Source of the DNA: Flavobacterium hydrophilum
GTDB lineage: Bacteria; Bacteroidota; Bacteroidia; Flavobacteriales; Flavobacteriaceae
NCBI RefSeq assembly: GCF_003202405.1
Contig: NZ_QJHL01000007.1
Span: forward strand, 124,001 to 188,000
Direction: 5' to 3'
DNA: 64,000 nucleotides
Below, one piece after another: positions 20,050-28,891 of this stretch (its first letter is position 1; each line of letters begins with the position of its first letter). The notes under the pieces are model-generated. The model was not told the origin of the DNA. It saw only the letters and a program-made list of their open reading frames with translations, and did no database searches. Position numbers and translations under genes: made by a program.

Positions 20050-20172
20050 ATGAAAAAAACATTGAAATTACAGACGCAAAAAGTCTCTAAGCTTACACAC
20101 AATGCTAATGGAGAGAAGAATCAAAAGTTAACTCCTATTGTTACTTACATTGCAACTCTTATTTTAAAGTAA
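20050..20172 (+). CDS. putative cysteine-free RiPP precursor peptide (40 aa)
   Basis: A 40-residue peptide whose N terminus (KKTLKLQTQKVSKLT) has the spaced Lys/Leu/Val/Leu pattern of Bacteroidota class I lanthipeptide leaders. The C terminus reads LTPIVTYIATLILK, with threonines at 28, 32 and 36, an exact four-residue spacing. The peptide has no cysteine, so lanthionine rings cannot form within it, and it lacks the usual GG leader-cleavage site. The only serine is Ser13, in the leader. A longer in-frame start at 19957 exists, but the ATG at 20050 gives the leader expected for the family. A terminator-like hairpin and then a split LanB follow. The precursor role is inferred from position and leader pattern. 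Confidence 0.75.
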   Translation: MKKTLKLQTQKVSKLTHNANGEKNQKLTPIVTYIATLILK

Positions 20173-20191
20173 TTTTAAGAATTACAAGCCA

Positions 20192-20220
20192 AAATAGCCT
20201 TACAATAGGCTATTTTTTTT
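20192..20220 (+). terminator. attenuator hairpin between RiPP precursor and lanB
   Basis: A perfect 9-bp stem AAATAGCCT/AGGCTATTT with a 6-base loop and an eight-T run. It ends 3 bases before the lanB ATG. Such partial terminators let the precursor be made in excess over its modifying enzymes. Confidence 0.8.
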
Positions 20221-20223
20221 GCT

Positions 20224-22452
20224 ATGGATAAAAATATCGATTATACATATTTTGAGGATTTTATTATAAGGACACCTGTATATCATTTTGAAGAAAAAGA
20301 ATTTCAAACGATAAATTTTGAGCAAATTTTTAGTTTTTTTCAAACCGATGGTTTTTTCAGGGATGCTATTTTTGTAGCATCGCAAGTCCTTTATAATGAA
20401 ATAAATAAGTCTTTGGATAAAAACTGTATAGAAGAAAGGCTAATTAATTCTTTGACAAAATATTATGTAAGATCCAGGACCAGATGCACTCCTTTTGGCT
20501 TGTTTGCAGGCTGTGCAGCGGGTAAAATTGGAAATGAAACGGATATTATCTTAAAAAATAGAAACCATTACACCATACACACCCGACCAGACATGGAACT
20601 GGTGTCTAAACTCACAAAATATTTTTCTTCTTTGCCGGAAATAAAAAAACAAATAAAATTTTTCCCAAATGACACTCTTTATCCTGTGACTGATTTTTAC
20701 AGTTATATAGAATCAGAAATAGTAGATAATAAAAAAACGTATTTTAAATCGACTACAGAAAATAATGAATATTTGTCAGCTGTTTTAGACTTTTGTAATC
20801 ACGGACGTTTTTTTGCTGAATTGGTTGAATTTTTAGTAAGCCTAGATTTTGACAAGGAAGAATCTGTTGCTTATGTAGAAGATCTTATTGAAAATCAGAT
20901 TCTGACAAATGATTTAGAGATTTCAACAATTGACTCAAATCCATTAAAGACATTAATTTTAAAATTAGATTCTTTTATATGGGAAAAAAATGAGACAGTT
21001 AATCTTTTTATTAATTTAAGTAAAAATCTAATAAATTGCTTTTCAAATACAAGTGTCGAAAAAAGTCCAATACAATGGATTCAACAAAATGCAACCATTT
21101 TTTCATTTGTAGGACATGATTTCCGAAGTATTTTTCAAAACGATCTGCAACTCGCTGTTTTTCAAAATACACTTTCTGAAAGTACTATAAAAAACATACA
21201 AAAAGCTATAAATGTTTTAAAGAAATTTACCCCCTTGACCGCTGAAGACGTGCTGGGAGATTTTAAAAAACGATTCTACGAAAAGTATGAAGAAGAGGAA
21301 ATTCTTTTACTTAGGGTGCTTGACGATGATTTTGGAATGGGGTATCCTTATTTGGAAGAAAAATTAATACTGCCACTTTTGCATAATGTGCAATTTAAAA
21401 ATACAGCTACTGCAAAAACTGTTCAATGGAGTAAAAAAGATATGCTCTTAACTCGTAAACTAAGTGAATTTTTCTTAAAAGATGAAATAGCTAAAGAGGC
21501 CGGGATAGAAATTACAGATCAGGATTTAGATTTTATAGATGATGAAAATAATCAAAATCTTCCTGAAACCTTAGCAGCTATAGTTGAGATCTACCGTGAT
21601 AATAGCAACAATGAATTTACTTATATTTCTGGGTTTTCAGCATCAGCTTGTAAGCTTCTTGGAAGATTTTCATATTTTGACAAAAGTGTAGAAAATATAA
21701 CAAAAAATATTATAAAAAAAGAAGAGGAATACTTAGATAAGGATACCATTTTTGCTGAGATTACACATTTGCCCGAAGCAAGAGAAGGAAATGTAATATT
21801 ACGCCCCGCAATAACAGATTTTGAAATTCCTATTTTATCCAATTCCCTTTTACCTTCTGACAAACAGATACAATTGAAAGATTTGTTCTTGTCAGTTAAA
21901 AACAACAGATTGGTACTGAGATCAAACAAGTTGAATAAAAAAATTATACCACGTCTTTCTTCTGCTCATTTTTCAGGACATCCTAAAAATTTGTCATTTT
22001 ATAAATTTTTAGCAGACCTGCAATATCAGAATACACAAAAAAGCATATACTTCGATTGGGGTGTTACAGGACAAGAATTTAAGTATCTTCCAAGAGTAAT
22101 TTATAGAGGGTTAGTATTATCGAAAGCTTATTGGAATATTGGTGAAAAAGAAATTAATGAACTTGTAAGTATGAGTAAAGAGTCAGATTATACGAATAAA
22201 ATAGAATCTTGGAGAATTCAAAATAATATTCCGTTAAAAGTTGTTATAAAGGACACGGACAACAAGCTGTACATAGATTTTAATAATGAACTGTTTTTGA
22301 AAATATTTTTTAATACGATAAAAAACAGCCAAAAAATAATTCTTGAAGAAGTACTTTTTACAGACAAAAATGTCTTTGTGAGAAATGAAAAGGGAGAGTG
22401 TTTTACAAATGAGTTTATAATAAATTTTTATAAACAACATACCAATGAGTGA
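20224..22452 (+). CDS. lantibiotic dehydratase, glutamylation part (split LanB)
   Basis: A 742-residue LanB N-terminal domain protein. LanB enzymes transfer glutamate from Glu-tRNA to Ser/Thr of a precursor, and a second domain then eliminates it to leave dehydroalanine or dehydrobutyrine. The opening 'YFEDFIIRTPVYHF' and the block YYVRSRTRCTPFGLFAGCAAGKIG (about residues 80-103) are hallmarks. The later 'AREGNVILRPAITDFEIPI' and 'KIIPRLSSAHF' stretches also fit. The protein stops where full-length LanB would continue into the elimination domain, which is supplied by the next gene. That gene starts 8 bases before this stop. The same split is known from pinensin clusters (Chitinophaga) and thiopeptide clusters. 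Its ATG lies directly after the attenuator with no visible ribosome-binding site. Confidence 0.92.
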   Translation: MDKNIDYTYFEDFIIRTPVYHFEEKEFQTINFEQIFSFFQTDGFFRDAIFVASQVLYNEINKSLDKNCIEERLINSLTKYYVRSRTRCTPFGLFAGCAAGKIGNETDIILKNRNHYTIHTRPDMELVSKLTKYFSSLPEIKKQIKFFPNDTLYPVTDFYSYIESEIVDNKKTYFKSTTENNEYLSAVLDFCNHGRFFAELVEFLVSLDFDKEESVAYVEDLIENQILTNDLEISTIDSNPLKTLILKLDSFIWEKNETVNLFINLSKNLINCFSNTSVEKSPIQWIQQNATIFSFVGHDFRSIFQNDLQLAVFQNTLSESTIKNIQKAINVLKKFTPLTAEDVLGDFKKRFYEKYEEEEILLLRVLDDDFGMGYPYLEEKLILPLLHNVQFKNTATAKTVQWSKKDMLLTRKLSEFFLKDEIAKEAGIEITDQDLDFIDDENNQNLPETLAAIVEIYRDNSNNEFTYISGFSASACKLLGRFSYFDKSVENITKNIIKKEEEYLDKDTIFAEITHLPEAREGNVILRPAITDFEIPILSNSLLPSDKQIQLKDLFLSVKNNRLVLRSNKLNKKIIPRLSSAHFSGHPKNLSFYKFLADLQYQNTQKSIYFDWGVTGQEFKYLPRVIYRGLVLSKAYWNIGEKEINELVSMSKESDYTNKIESWRIQNNIPLKVVIKDTDNKLYIDFNNELFLKIFFNTIKNSQKIILEEVLFTDKNVFVRNEKGECFTNEFIINFYKQHTNE

Positions 22453-23302
22453 TGTTATTAAAAGAAACTTTAAGATAGGTGAAGAATGGCTTTATCTTAA
22501 ATTATATATGAGAAGTTTTTTTGCGGATAAAATTCTAATAAAAATAAATGATTTTATTTCAGACAAAATAAATGAAAACAAAATAGAAAAATGGTTCTTT
22601 ATTCGTTATAATGACCCTGATTTTCATATCAGACTAAGATTGTTTGTACCGGATCAAAACGAAGCTTTCAGAATTATAGGTGAAATAAACAATTTATTGT
22701 CAACAGAAATTAACGAGAAAATAGTTATGATTACGCTAGGTCATTATAGCAGAGAAATTGAGCGTTATGATTTGTATTGTATGGAAAAAATAGAAGATTT
22801 GTTTTTTTATGATACAATAACCGTTTTGTCAGTTTTGAAAAACATCACGACTGGTGAATTATCGGAAACAGACAGATGGTTATATGGAATGATTGCCATG
22901 GACAAAACCCTGACAGATTTTCAGCTAGGCGATGAAGAAAAAAAGATTTTTGTTTTGAATATGAATCATCTTTTTAGCAATGAATTTGAAAAAGATAAAT
23001 TCTTGACTAAACAATTGGATAAAAAGTTTAGAGAAAATGAAATGCTTATTAGTGACAATCTAAATAAAAGCAACGTTTTTTCTAAATTAATAAATCAAAG
23101 ATCAGAAAAGAGCAAATCCAATATTACAGAAATAATAGCCCTGCACCAAGAAAAGAAGTTGACTCAAAATATAAATATAATAATTTCAAGTTATATTCAT
23201 ATGAACTGTAATCGATTATTTCGAATCAAACCCAGAGAACAAGAATATATTTTATATGATTTTTTAACTCGTTTTTATACAAAAAAAATATACAGGCGAT
23301 AG
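22445..23302 (+). CDS. thiopeptide-type / SpaB C-terminal domain protein (LanB elimination part)
   Basis: A 285-residue stand-alone version of the LanB C-terminal domain, which removes glutamate from the glutamylated Ser/Thr. Family features are the N-terminal EEWLYLKLYMRSFFADKIL, the arginine-rich strand WFFIRYNDPDFHIRLRL (about residues 50-66), the HYSREIERYD motif near 100, and IHMNCNRLFRI near 250, where NisB has a catalytic histidine. It overlaps the dehydratase gene by 8 bases, so it should be translationally coupled. Pyridine-forming relatives of this fold exist in thiopeptide pathways, but they need dehydroalanine pairs and the precursor core has no serine. Elimination is therefore the better call. 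Confidence 0.88.
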   Translation: MSDVIKRNFKIGEEWLYLKLYMRSFFADKILIKINDFISDKINENKIEKWFFIRYNDPDFHIRLRLFVPDQNEAFRIIGEINNLLSTEINEKIVMITLGHYSREIERYDLYCMEKIEDLFFYDTITVLSVLKNITTGELSETDRWLYGMIAMDKTLTDFQLGDEEKKIFVLNMNHLFSNEFEKDKFLTKQLDKKFRENEMLISDNLNKSNVFSKLINQRSEKSKSNITEIIALHQEKKLTQNINIIISSYIHMNCNRLFRIKPREQEYILYDFLTRFYTKKIYRR

Positions 23303-23374
23303 AGTTGAGTTGCTCCAAAAAGTAATAATTTTTCAAAACAGACTAAATTTTTTTAAGCAATTATTTAGTTTTAA

Positions 23375-23755
23375 TTAAATTTTACTTCTAAAATATTCCA
23401 CTGATAAAGGTTTGTTTAAAAAATCAATAACATGATGAGTTTCTTTTATTTTTTTAATTTCATCAGAATCAAGAGTTGATGATAATACATAAATTTGCGA
23501 TTTTAACTTTATTTCCTCTTGTAAATTCTCATATTCTTCCAAAAATTCGAAACCATTCATAATAGGCATTTGAATGTCAAGCAAAATAATAACTGGGCGA
23601 TTTGTTTTATTCTCTTCAAGCCATTCAATCCCTTCCTTTCCATTATTGGCAATAATAATTTCCTCAACATGAAATACTTTTTTGAGTAATTGTTGAGTAA
23701 CAATCTGGTCAATTAAATTGTCTTCAATTAATAAAAATAAAGGTTTAAATTCCAT
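23375..23755 (-). CDS. single-domain response regulator
   Basis: A 126-residue receiver domain with no output domain. The acidic pocket (ED at 11-12), the phospho-acceptor Asp60 in IILLDIQMPIMNG and the conserved Lys in FLNKPLS are all present. It overlaps the upstream histidine kinase gene by 11 bases, so the two form one operon and probably a phosphorelay pair. Without an output domain it must act by protein contact. It is convergent with the RiPP locus, and nothing ties the two. Confidence 0.93.
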   Translation of the reverse strand: MEFKPLFLLIEDNLIDQIVTQQLLKKVFHVEEIIIANNGKEGIEWLEENKTNRPVIILLDIQMPIMNGFEFLEEYENLQEEIKLKSQIYVLSSTLDSDEIKKIKETHHVIDFLNKPLSVEYFRSKI

Positions 23756-25169
23756 AATTGTTAGGTATTGTTAGTGTAAACGTAGTTCCGACGCTGTTTT
23801 CTGAAATCAGAGAAATATTTCCTCTGATGTTCTCAACTGCTTCTTTTACAATATAAAGGCCTAAACCTGATCCTTTATTTTTGTTTGTTCCGAAATACAT
23901 TTCGAAAATGTGTTCTTTAAATTCATTTTTGATTCCAATTCCGTTATCAGTGATTTCGATTTTGGTAAGGTCATCTTGATTGTAAGTGTTGATTGAGATA
24001 ATCATCTCCTCTTTACTTGTATCGGCATATTTTATAGCATTGGAAAGCAAATTGCTGATAATAATTTTTAAACGTAAGCGGTCACTCTGAATTTGGTCTG
24101 CTAATATGTCCTGTTTGAAAATTATTCGGTTTGCATTTTCGATGTGCATTAGTTGTGAAATTTCTTCATCAAATATTTCTTTCAGGCTTACAGGTTCAAT
24201 AATGATTTGTTTTCGTTTGTTTTTTGAGTAATCAATAATGTCGCTAATAAATTGATCCTGCCTGACAAGACTTTGATACATTAAACCTAAGTACTCTTTT
24301 ATCTGAACGATATCATCTTCCAGCTGTGTAATTTCAATTAAGCCCTTTAATGACGTTATTGGAGATCGCAAATCATGCGAAGCACTATAAACAAAACGAT
24401 CCAATTCATGATTGACTAATATCAGATTTTCATTTTTGGCTTCGGCTTCTTTCTTTGAAGCTAATAATCTTTTTACCATTATTGAATAATAAAAACTAAC
24501 ACTGCATACAATAATCAATGTGAAAATGATATTTGTAATAATGAGAGAGTTTTTAATTTTACGGGTTCCATCACTAATAATGTTTGAAAAATTACGCTCA
24601 TTAATAGTTAATTTGTCGCTAATAGAACCAATTTCCTCAAGGAATTTTATCTGATCAGTCCGACTTAAAACCTTACTATTGATTTTGGTATTAATTTCTT
24701 TACCAATTTCAGACAACTTAACAATTAGTTCGTCGCCTTCTTCCCATTCATTAATGGCTTTTGATAAAAAAGAAACCTGCTTAAAGTTTTCAAATAACCA
24801 AATTATGTCATCCAGATCTTCCGGATGGTTTCTTCCCGTAACTAATGCCTTTCGGGCTATTTCACTGTCACCAAATTTCACTAATGTTTCTCTGGCAATG
24901 CGGGCACTTTGTGGTACTTTTAACTCTTCCTGAAACAATTTCCATTTATGATCATCTTGTGTAAAGACATAATGTATAAGATGTCGGGAAGCATCTTTTT
25001 GTCCTTTTGAATAATGAGATTCACCATTGATATAAGCTCTGTTGGCAGATAATATTTTGATTGTAAAAAGGTTCACACAAATTAGTAAAGCACAAGAAAT
25101 AAATACAATTGACAACAGAATGTAACCGTTAGTAAAGCGTAGATTTTTTAGAAAAACAACCTGAAACAT
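23745..25169 (-). CDS. membrane sensor histidine kinase
   Basis: A 474-residue kinase with two membrane helices (about 14-36 and 207-230) flanking a mostly helical periplasmic sensor of about 170 residues, similar in layout to CHASE3. There is no HAMP or PAS domain. The dimerisation/phosphoacceptor helix carries SASHDLRSPITSLK with the His near residue 267. The ATP-binding domain shows NLLSNAIKYAD (N box), ITDNGIGI (G1) and GSGLGLYIVKEAV (G2). Its partner is the receiver encoded by the overlapping downstream gene. The ligand is unknown. Confidence 0.93.
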   Translation of the reverse strand: MFQVVFLKNLRFTNGYILLSIVFISCALLICVNLFTIKILSANRAYINGESHYSKGQKDASRHLIHYVFTQDDHKWKLFQEELKVPQSARIARETLVKFGDSEIARKALVTGRNHPEDLDDIIWLFENFKQVSFLSKAINEWEEGDELIVKLSEIGKEINTKINSKVLSRTDQIKFLEEIGSISDKLTINERNFSNIISDGTRKIKNSLIITNIIFTLIIVCSVSFYYSIMVKRLLASKKEAEAKNENLILVNHELDRFVYSASHDLRSPITSLKGLIEITQLEDDIVQIKEYLGLMYQSLVRQDQFISDIIDYSKNKRKQIIIEPVSLKEIFDEEISQLMHIENANRIIFKQDILADQIQSDRLRLKIIISNLLSNAIKYADTSKEEMIISINTYNQDDLTKIEITDNGIGIKNEFKEHIFEMYFGTNKNKGSGLGLYIVKEAVENIRGNISLISENSVGTTFTLTIPNNYGI

Positions 25170-25291
25170 AACTTTGGAATTTTTGGTTTATATTAAATTC
25201 TGTCTGCGTACTACGTAACCGGTTTACTGTTGTTTTTAGTTTTTTCGGGCTAATTAAAATGTATTGTCAATTAATAGCTACATAAATTTAA

Positions 25292-25330
25292 TAAAAAAAG
25301 AAATCCGTTTAACGTATTTCTTTTTTTTCT
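25292..25330. terminator. orphan terminator-like hairpin between divergent genes
   Basis: An A-rich arm (AAAAAAGAAAT), a small central CGTT/AACG dyad, and ATTTCTTTTTTTT. It sits between a leftward kinase and a rightward permease, where no coding transcript should end. The 432-base gap 25170-25601 otherwise holds copy 3 of the dispersed element. Confidence 0.4.
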
Positions 25331-25452
25331 TGTTAAATTTTATAAGGTAATGCTGCTCTTTGTAATTGATTTATTTGTAGTTGTTTTGAGTTTTTTATGT
25401 TTTGCATAATTTAAATTATAATTCTGATGTTCTTGTAAAAACCGAATTTGCG

Positions 25453-25535
25453 TGAGGGGTAGAGGCGGCATCCTTTTACCGGCGAAGCAGTGTAAAAGAT
25501 ATAGCCGAAAACCCGACCCGCAGGGACACGCCCAA
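25453..25535. repeat. dispersed palindromic element, copy 3 (reverse orientation)
   Basis: On the minus strand this reads GGCTATATCTTTTAC...GTAAAAGGATGCCGCC, matching the conserved GCTATATCTTTT and AAAAGGATGCCGC flanks of copy 1 with a different hairpin loop. It lies just upstream of the permease and opens an apparent in-frame extension of that gene that I do not accept. Confidence 0.6.
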
Positions 25536-25601
25536 AAAAGTTTTCGATACTCTGAAATTTCTAAAAAAAGTATATCTTTAACCAACCAAAAACCAAAAAT
25601 A

Positions 25602-27011
25602 ATGCAGGAAAATAACCAGGAAAATTTTAAGAGAGAACTCGGATTACTAGACGGAACCATGCTTGTAGTAGGTTCTATGATTGGCTCCGGAATATTTATC
25701 GTAAGCGCCGATATCGCCAGACAAGTAGGTTCAGCAGGATGGCTGACACTGATTTGGCTGATTTCAGGACTAATTACTATTATTGCTGCTGTAAGTTATG
25801 GTGAACTGAGTTCGATGTTCCCAAATGCCGGAGGACAATATGTATATCTGAAGGAAGCATACAATAAACTGATTGCTTTTTTATATGGCTGGAGCTTTTT
25901 TGCCGTGATTCAAACCGGTACAATTGCTGCCGTTGGTGTAGCTTTCTCAAAGTTTGCAGCTTATCTTTATGAACCTTTCAGCGATGAAAATATATTGTTT
26001 GAATTAGGGGATTTTAAACTGAATGCAGCACAAATTGTATCAATCGTTACTATAGTTTTGCTAACGTATGTTAACAGCCGTGGTGTGAAAAACAGTAAAG
26101 TTCTTCAGACCGTTCTTACGATTATTAAGATATTATCATTACTTGGTTTGATCGTTTTTGGATTAACGCTTGCTGCAAAAGCTTCTGTTTGGGATGCCAA
26201 TTGGGCTGATGCCTGGACACCTCATTCTTATGATGTAGATAACGGTTCGTGGCTTCCTATCAGCGGAAAGGCCCTGATTACGGGAATTTCAGCAGCCATG
26301 GTAGGATCATTATTTTCGAGCGATGCCTGGGTTGGGGTTACTTTTATTGCAGGAGAAATTAAAAATCCAAAACGTAACGTAGGTTTGAGTTTATTTTTAG
26401 GAACTTTTATTGTTACCATTATTTATGTTTTGACAAACCTGATGTATCTGGCTGTGATACCAATGGACGAAATAGCAACTGCAAAATCAGACAGGGTAGC
26501 AGTAGTGGCCTCTCAGTATATTTTTGGAGATATCGGAACTTTAGTTATTGCGATCATGATTATGATTTCGACTTTTGCCTGCAACAACGGATTGATTATG
26601 GCGGGTGCGAGGGTGTATTATACCATGGCAAAGGATGGTTTGTTCTTTAAAAAAGCAGCTGTTCTTAATGAATTTAGTGTTCCTTCATGGGCACTTTGGG
26701 CACAATGTGTCTGGGCTTCGGCTTTGTGTCTGACCGGAAAATACGGTGCTTTACTGGACTTTGTAATTATTATTGTTCTGATTTTTTACATTCTGACAAT
26801 TTACGGAATCTTCATATTACGTAAAAAAATGCCGGATGCAGAAAGACCTTATAAAGCATTTGGATATCCGTTTTTACCATTACTCTATATTGTTTTAGCA
26901 TCGGCAATTAGTATCTCTTTATTGATTACAAAATTTTCAACCTGTGGTTGGGGAATTTTAATTATGTTGATTGGAATTCCAGTTTATTATTTGACGAAAC
27001 CAAAAGAATAA
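25602..27011 (+). CDS. APC family amino acid permease
   Basis: A 469-residue inner-membrane transporter with about 12 hydrophobic segments. The N-terminal GTMLVVGSMIGSGIFIVSADIARQVGS contains the GSGIF substrate-binding loop of the amino acid-polyamine-organocation superfamily. AVSYGELSSMFPNAGGQYVYLKEAY follows, as in LAT/serine-threonine exchangers. The substrate cannot be read from sequence. The reading frame extends back to 25452, but that part lies in a dispersed repeat. I therefore take the ATG at 25602 (MQENNQENFKRELGLLDG), the usual cytosolic N terminus. A strong terminator follows. Confidence 0.92.
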   Translation: MQENNQENFKRELGLLDGTMLVVGSMIGSGIFIVSADIARQVGSAGWLTLIWLISGLITIIAAVSYGELSSMFPNAGGQYVYLKEAYNKLIAFLYGWSFFAVIQTGTIAAVGVAFSKFAAYLYEPFSDENILFELGDFKLNAAQIVSIVTIVLLTYVNSRGVKNSKVLQTVLTIIKILSLLGLIVFGLTLAAKASVWDANWADAWTPHSYDVDNGSWLPISGKALITGISAAMVGSLFSSDAWVGVTFIAGEIKNPKRNVGLSLFLGTFIVTIIYVLTNLMYLAVIPMDEIATAKSDRVAVVASQYIFGDIGTLVIAIMIMISTFACNNGLIMAGARVYYTMAKDGLFFKKAAVLNEFSVPSWALWAQCVWASALCLTGKYGALLDFVIIIVLIFYILTIYGIFILRKKMPDAERPYKAFGYPFLPLLYIVLASAISISLLITKFSTCGWGILIMLIGIPVYYLTKPKE

Positions 27012-27023
27012 AACCTAAAATTT

Positions 27024-27060
27024 AAAACGCCTTACGATTAAAAAAGTAAGGCGTTTTTTT
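27024..27060 (+). terminator. terminator after the permease
   Basis: A 12-bp perfect stem AAAACGCCTTAC/GTAAGGCGTTTT and a T run, 12 bases after the stop and convergent with the Kdp-region kinase. Confidence 0.88.
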
Positions 27061-27101
27061 ATGATTATAATTTGTGTTTTTATGTTTTTCTAAAGAAAAA
27101 A

Positions 27102-28820
27102 TTAAACCTTCAACGAAAACCAAAACGTACTTCCCAATCCCAAATTACTTTCTACACCAACACTCCCGTTTTGAGCTTCGATAAATTCTTTACTAATTGC
27201 TAAACCCAATCCCGTTCCCGATTTTGGACTTCCCGGAATCTGGAAATATTTATCAAAAACCTTGTCTTTGTATCGTGGTTCAATTCCTTTTCCGGTATCA
27301 ATAACCTGAAAAACGATTTGATTATTTTCTTCTTTTAATTTGATGAAAATAGTGCTTTTTTCAGCTGAATATCGAATCGCATTCGACAGATAATTAATCA
27401 AAACCCAGCCCGTTTTTTCGGCATCGGCTTTTACGTTTTTAAGATTTTTATCGGTATCAATAATTAATTGAATCTGTTTTTGATCAGCTTGAACTTTTAC
27501 AGCTTCAACAGCATATTTTACAATTTCATACGGATTGCTTTTTTCAATATTTAATTGAATATTCCCGGTTTCCAATTGCGATAAATTGAGCAGTTCACCA
27601 GTAATTTTCAATAATCGCTGACTATCCTCTTTAATACTTTCAATCAGTTGTTTTTGATCTTCGTTCATATCGCCCGTTTTGGAATTCTCGAGCAATTGTA
27701 GACTCAATTTTATAGAAGCAATCGGCGTTTTTAATTCGTGCGAAACTGTTGCGATGAAATTCGTTTTGGCAAAATCCAGTTCTTTAAAAAGCGTAATATT
27801 TCTAAGTATAATGACCTCGCCAATGTTGATCTCTTTTTCTTCGCCCGTTGGCGTTATTGTAATGTTAATAGTTTCTTTTTCGAAATAACTTTCTTTAGCA
27901 TTAGCGAAAATTTTCAAAGGTTGTTTCTTTGAATTTCCATTAGTTTCTTTTAAAATTAAGGAACGAATCAGATCATTTGTATTCGCTAATTCAGATGCCG
28001 TTTTTCCAATTATATCTTCCGATTTTAACCCGATAATTTTCAACGCTTCGTCATTTGCAAACAAAACAATTTCTTCATTGTCCAAACCAATAATCGGATC
28101 GTTCATATTATTGATAAGCGTTTCCAGTCGTTTTTTCTCAAAAAGAAGTTTATACACATTGCTGTCGTGATATTCTTCGAGCTTTTGTGCCATTGTATTA
28201 AATGATTTGGCAAGATCTCCAAATTCGCTATGACTTGTAAAATGAACACGTTCAGAATAATTTTTATTCGCAATTTCCTTAATACTCAGCGTTAATTCCC
28301 TAATCGGATTTGCAATGTTATTTGGCAGATTGACCAATAAATTAAAAGCAATTAAAAAACATAAAGTCCCCACAATAGCAATGGAAAAATTGGACGTTTC
28401 TGCAGTTTTTTTTGCAATGTCACTTTTTTGTTTGATGGCATCCAGATTCAGCTTCATAATCGCAAAAATATCCTGACGGATTTGTCCTTTTACAGTTTCG
28501 TCAGAATTGTTTTTAGCGAGAAGAGCAAAACTTTCTTTTAGTTTTTCAGTTGCTTGTTTTTCGCCTGGTTCTGTAATATTATGGGTTTGTTTCTCTAGAT
28601 TTTCCTCAAAATTCTGAATCGTTTCTTTCGAACCCAATTTAATTATATCCAAAGCAGAAATCATATTTCGGGAATATTCGAGCGTATTATAATTCGATTT
28701 CAGAATATTCTCCGTGTCCTGCTTAATCAAAAATACAGCATAAGCACTCACTAACGAGAGAATGATGATCATCAAAAATAATAATCCAACACCCAGATTC
28801 AATTTGGTTTTAATTCTCAT
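27102..28820 (-). CDS. sensor histidine kinase at the end of the kdp operon
   Basis: A 572-residue membrane kinase. Helices at about 9-31 and 148-168 bracket a periplasmic helical sensor. A HAMP linker (NPIRELTLSIKEIANKNYSER) follows, then a PAS domain around 228-340 (INNMNDPIIGLDNEEIVLFAN). The phosphoacceptor helix is FIATVSHELKTPIASIK, and the ATPase domain has NYLSNAIRYS, DTGKGIEPR and GTGLGLAISKEFI. It is the last gene of the kdp transcript, 71 bases after a KdpD sensor that lacks a kinase, and probably supplies the missing kinase function. The likely response partner is the sigma-54 regulator at the head of the region. That pairing is an inference. Confidence 0.93.
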   Translation of the reverse strand: MRIKTKLNLGVGLLFLMIIILSLVSAYAVFLIKQDTENILKSNYNTLEYSRNMISALDIIKLGSKETIQNFEENLEKQTHNITEPGEKQATEKLKESFALLAKNNSDETVKGQIRQDIFAIMKLNLDAIKQKSDIAKKTAETSNFSIAIVGTLCFLIAFNLLVNLPNNIANPIRELTLSIKEIANKNYSERVHFTSHSEFGDLAKSFNTMAQKLEEYHDSNVYKLLFEKKRLETLINNMNDPIIGLDNEEIVLFANDEALKIIGLKSEDIIGKTASELANTNDLIRSLILKETNGNSKKQPLKIFANAKESYFEKETINITITPTGEEKEINIGEVIILRNITLFKELDFAKTNFIATVSHELKTPIASIKLSLQLLENSKTGDMNEDQKQLIESIKEDSQRLLKITGELLNLSQLETGNIQLNIEKSNPYEIVKYAVEAVKVQADQKQIQLIIDTDKNLKNVKADAEKTGWVLINYLSNAIRYSAEKSTIFIKLKEENNQIVFQVIDTGKGIEPRYKDKVFDKYFQIPGSPKSGTGLGLAISKEFIEAQNGSVGVESNLGLGSTFWFSLKV

Positions 28821-28843
28821 ATTTTTTGTGTAAAATGTTATTT

Positions 28844-28889
28844 GTAAAATGTGAAACGAACATCTGGCCTCTCACTTTTTACATTTTAC
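28844..28889. repeat. GTAAAATGT inverted repeat in the kdpD-kinase gap
   Basis: GTAAAATGT (28844-28852) and ACATTTTAC (28881-28889) form a 9-bp stem within the 71-base gap. Sister elements lie at 30033-30103 and 32211-32281. Confidence 0.6.
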
Positions 28890-28891
28890 GA

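Noticed and set aside
22440..22455. The two LanB proteins as one gene broken by a frameshift
   Set aside because: The second has its own ATG, the two overlap by 8 bases, and natural split LanB pairs are known from Bacteroidota and thiopeptide clusters.
25452..25601. A 50-codon N-terminal extension of the amino-acid permease
   Set aside because: It falls in a dispersed repeat and gives an arginine/proline-rich leader absent from the family. The ATG at 25602 fits.
28821..28891. KdpD and the following kinase as one broken gene
   Set aside because: The kinase has its own periplasmic sensor, HAMP and PAS domains, unlike the KdpD C-terminal half, and a structured 71-base gap separates them.
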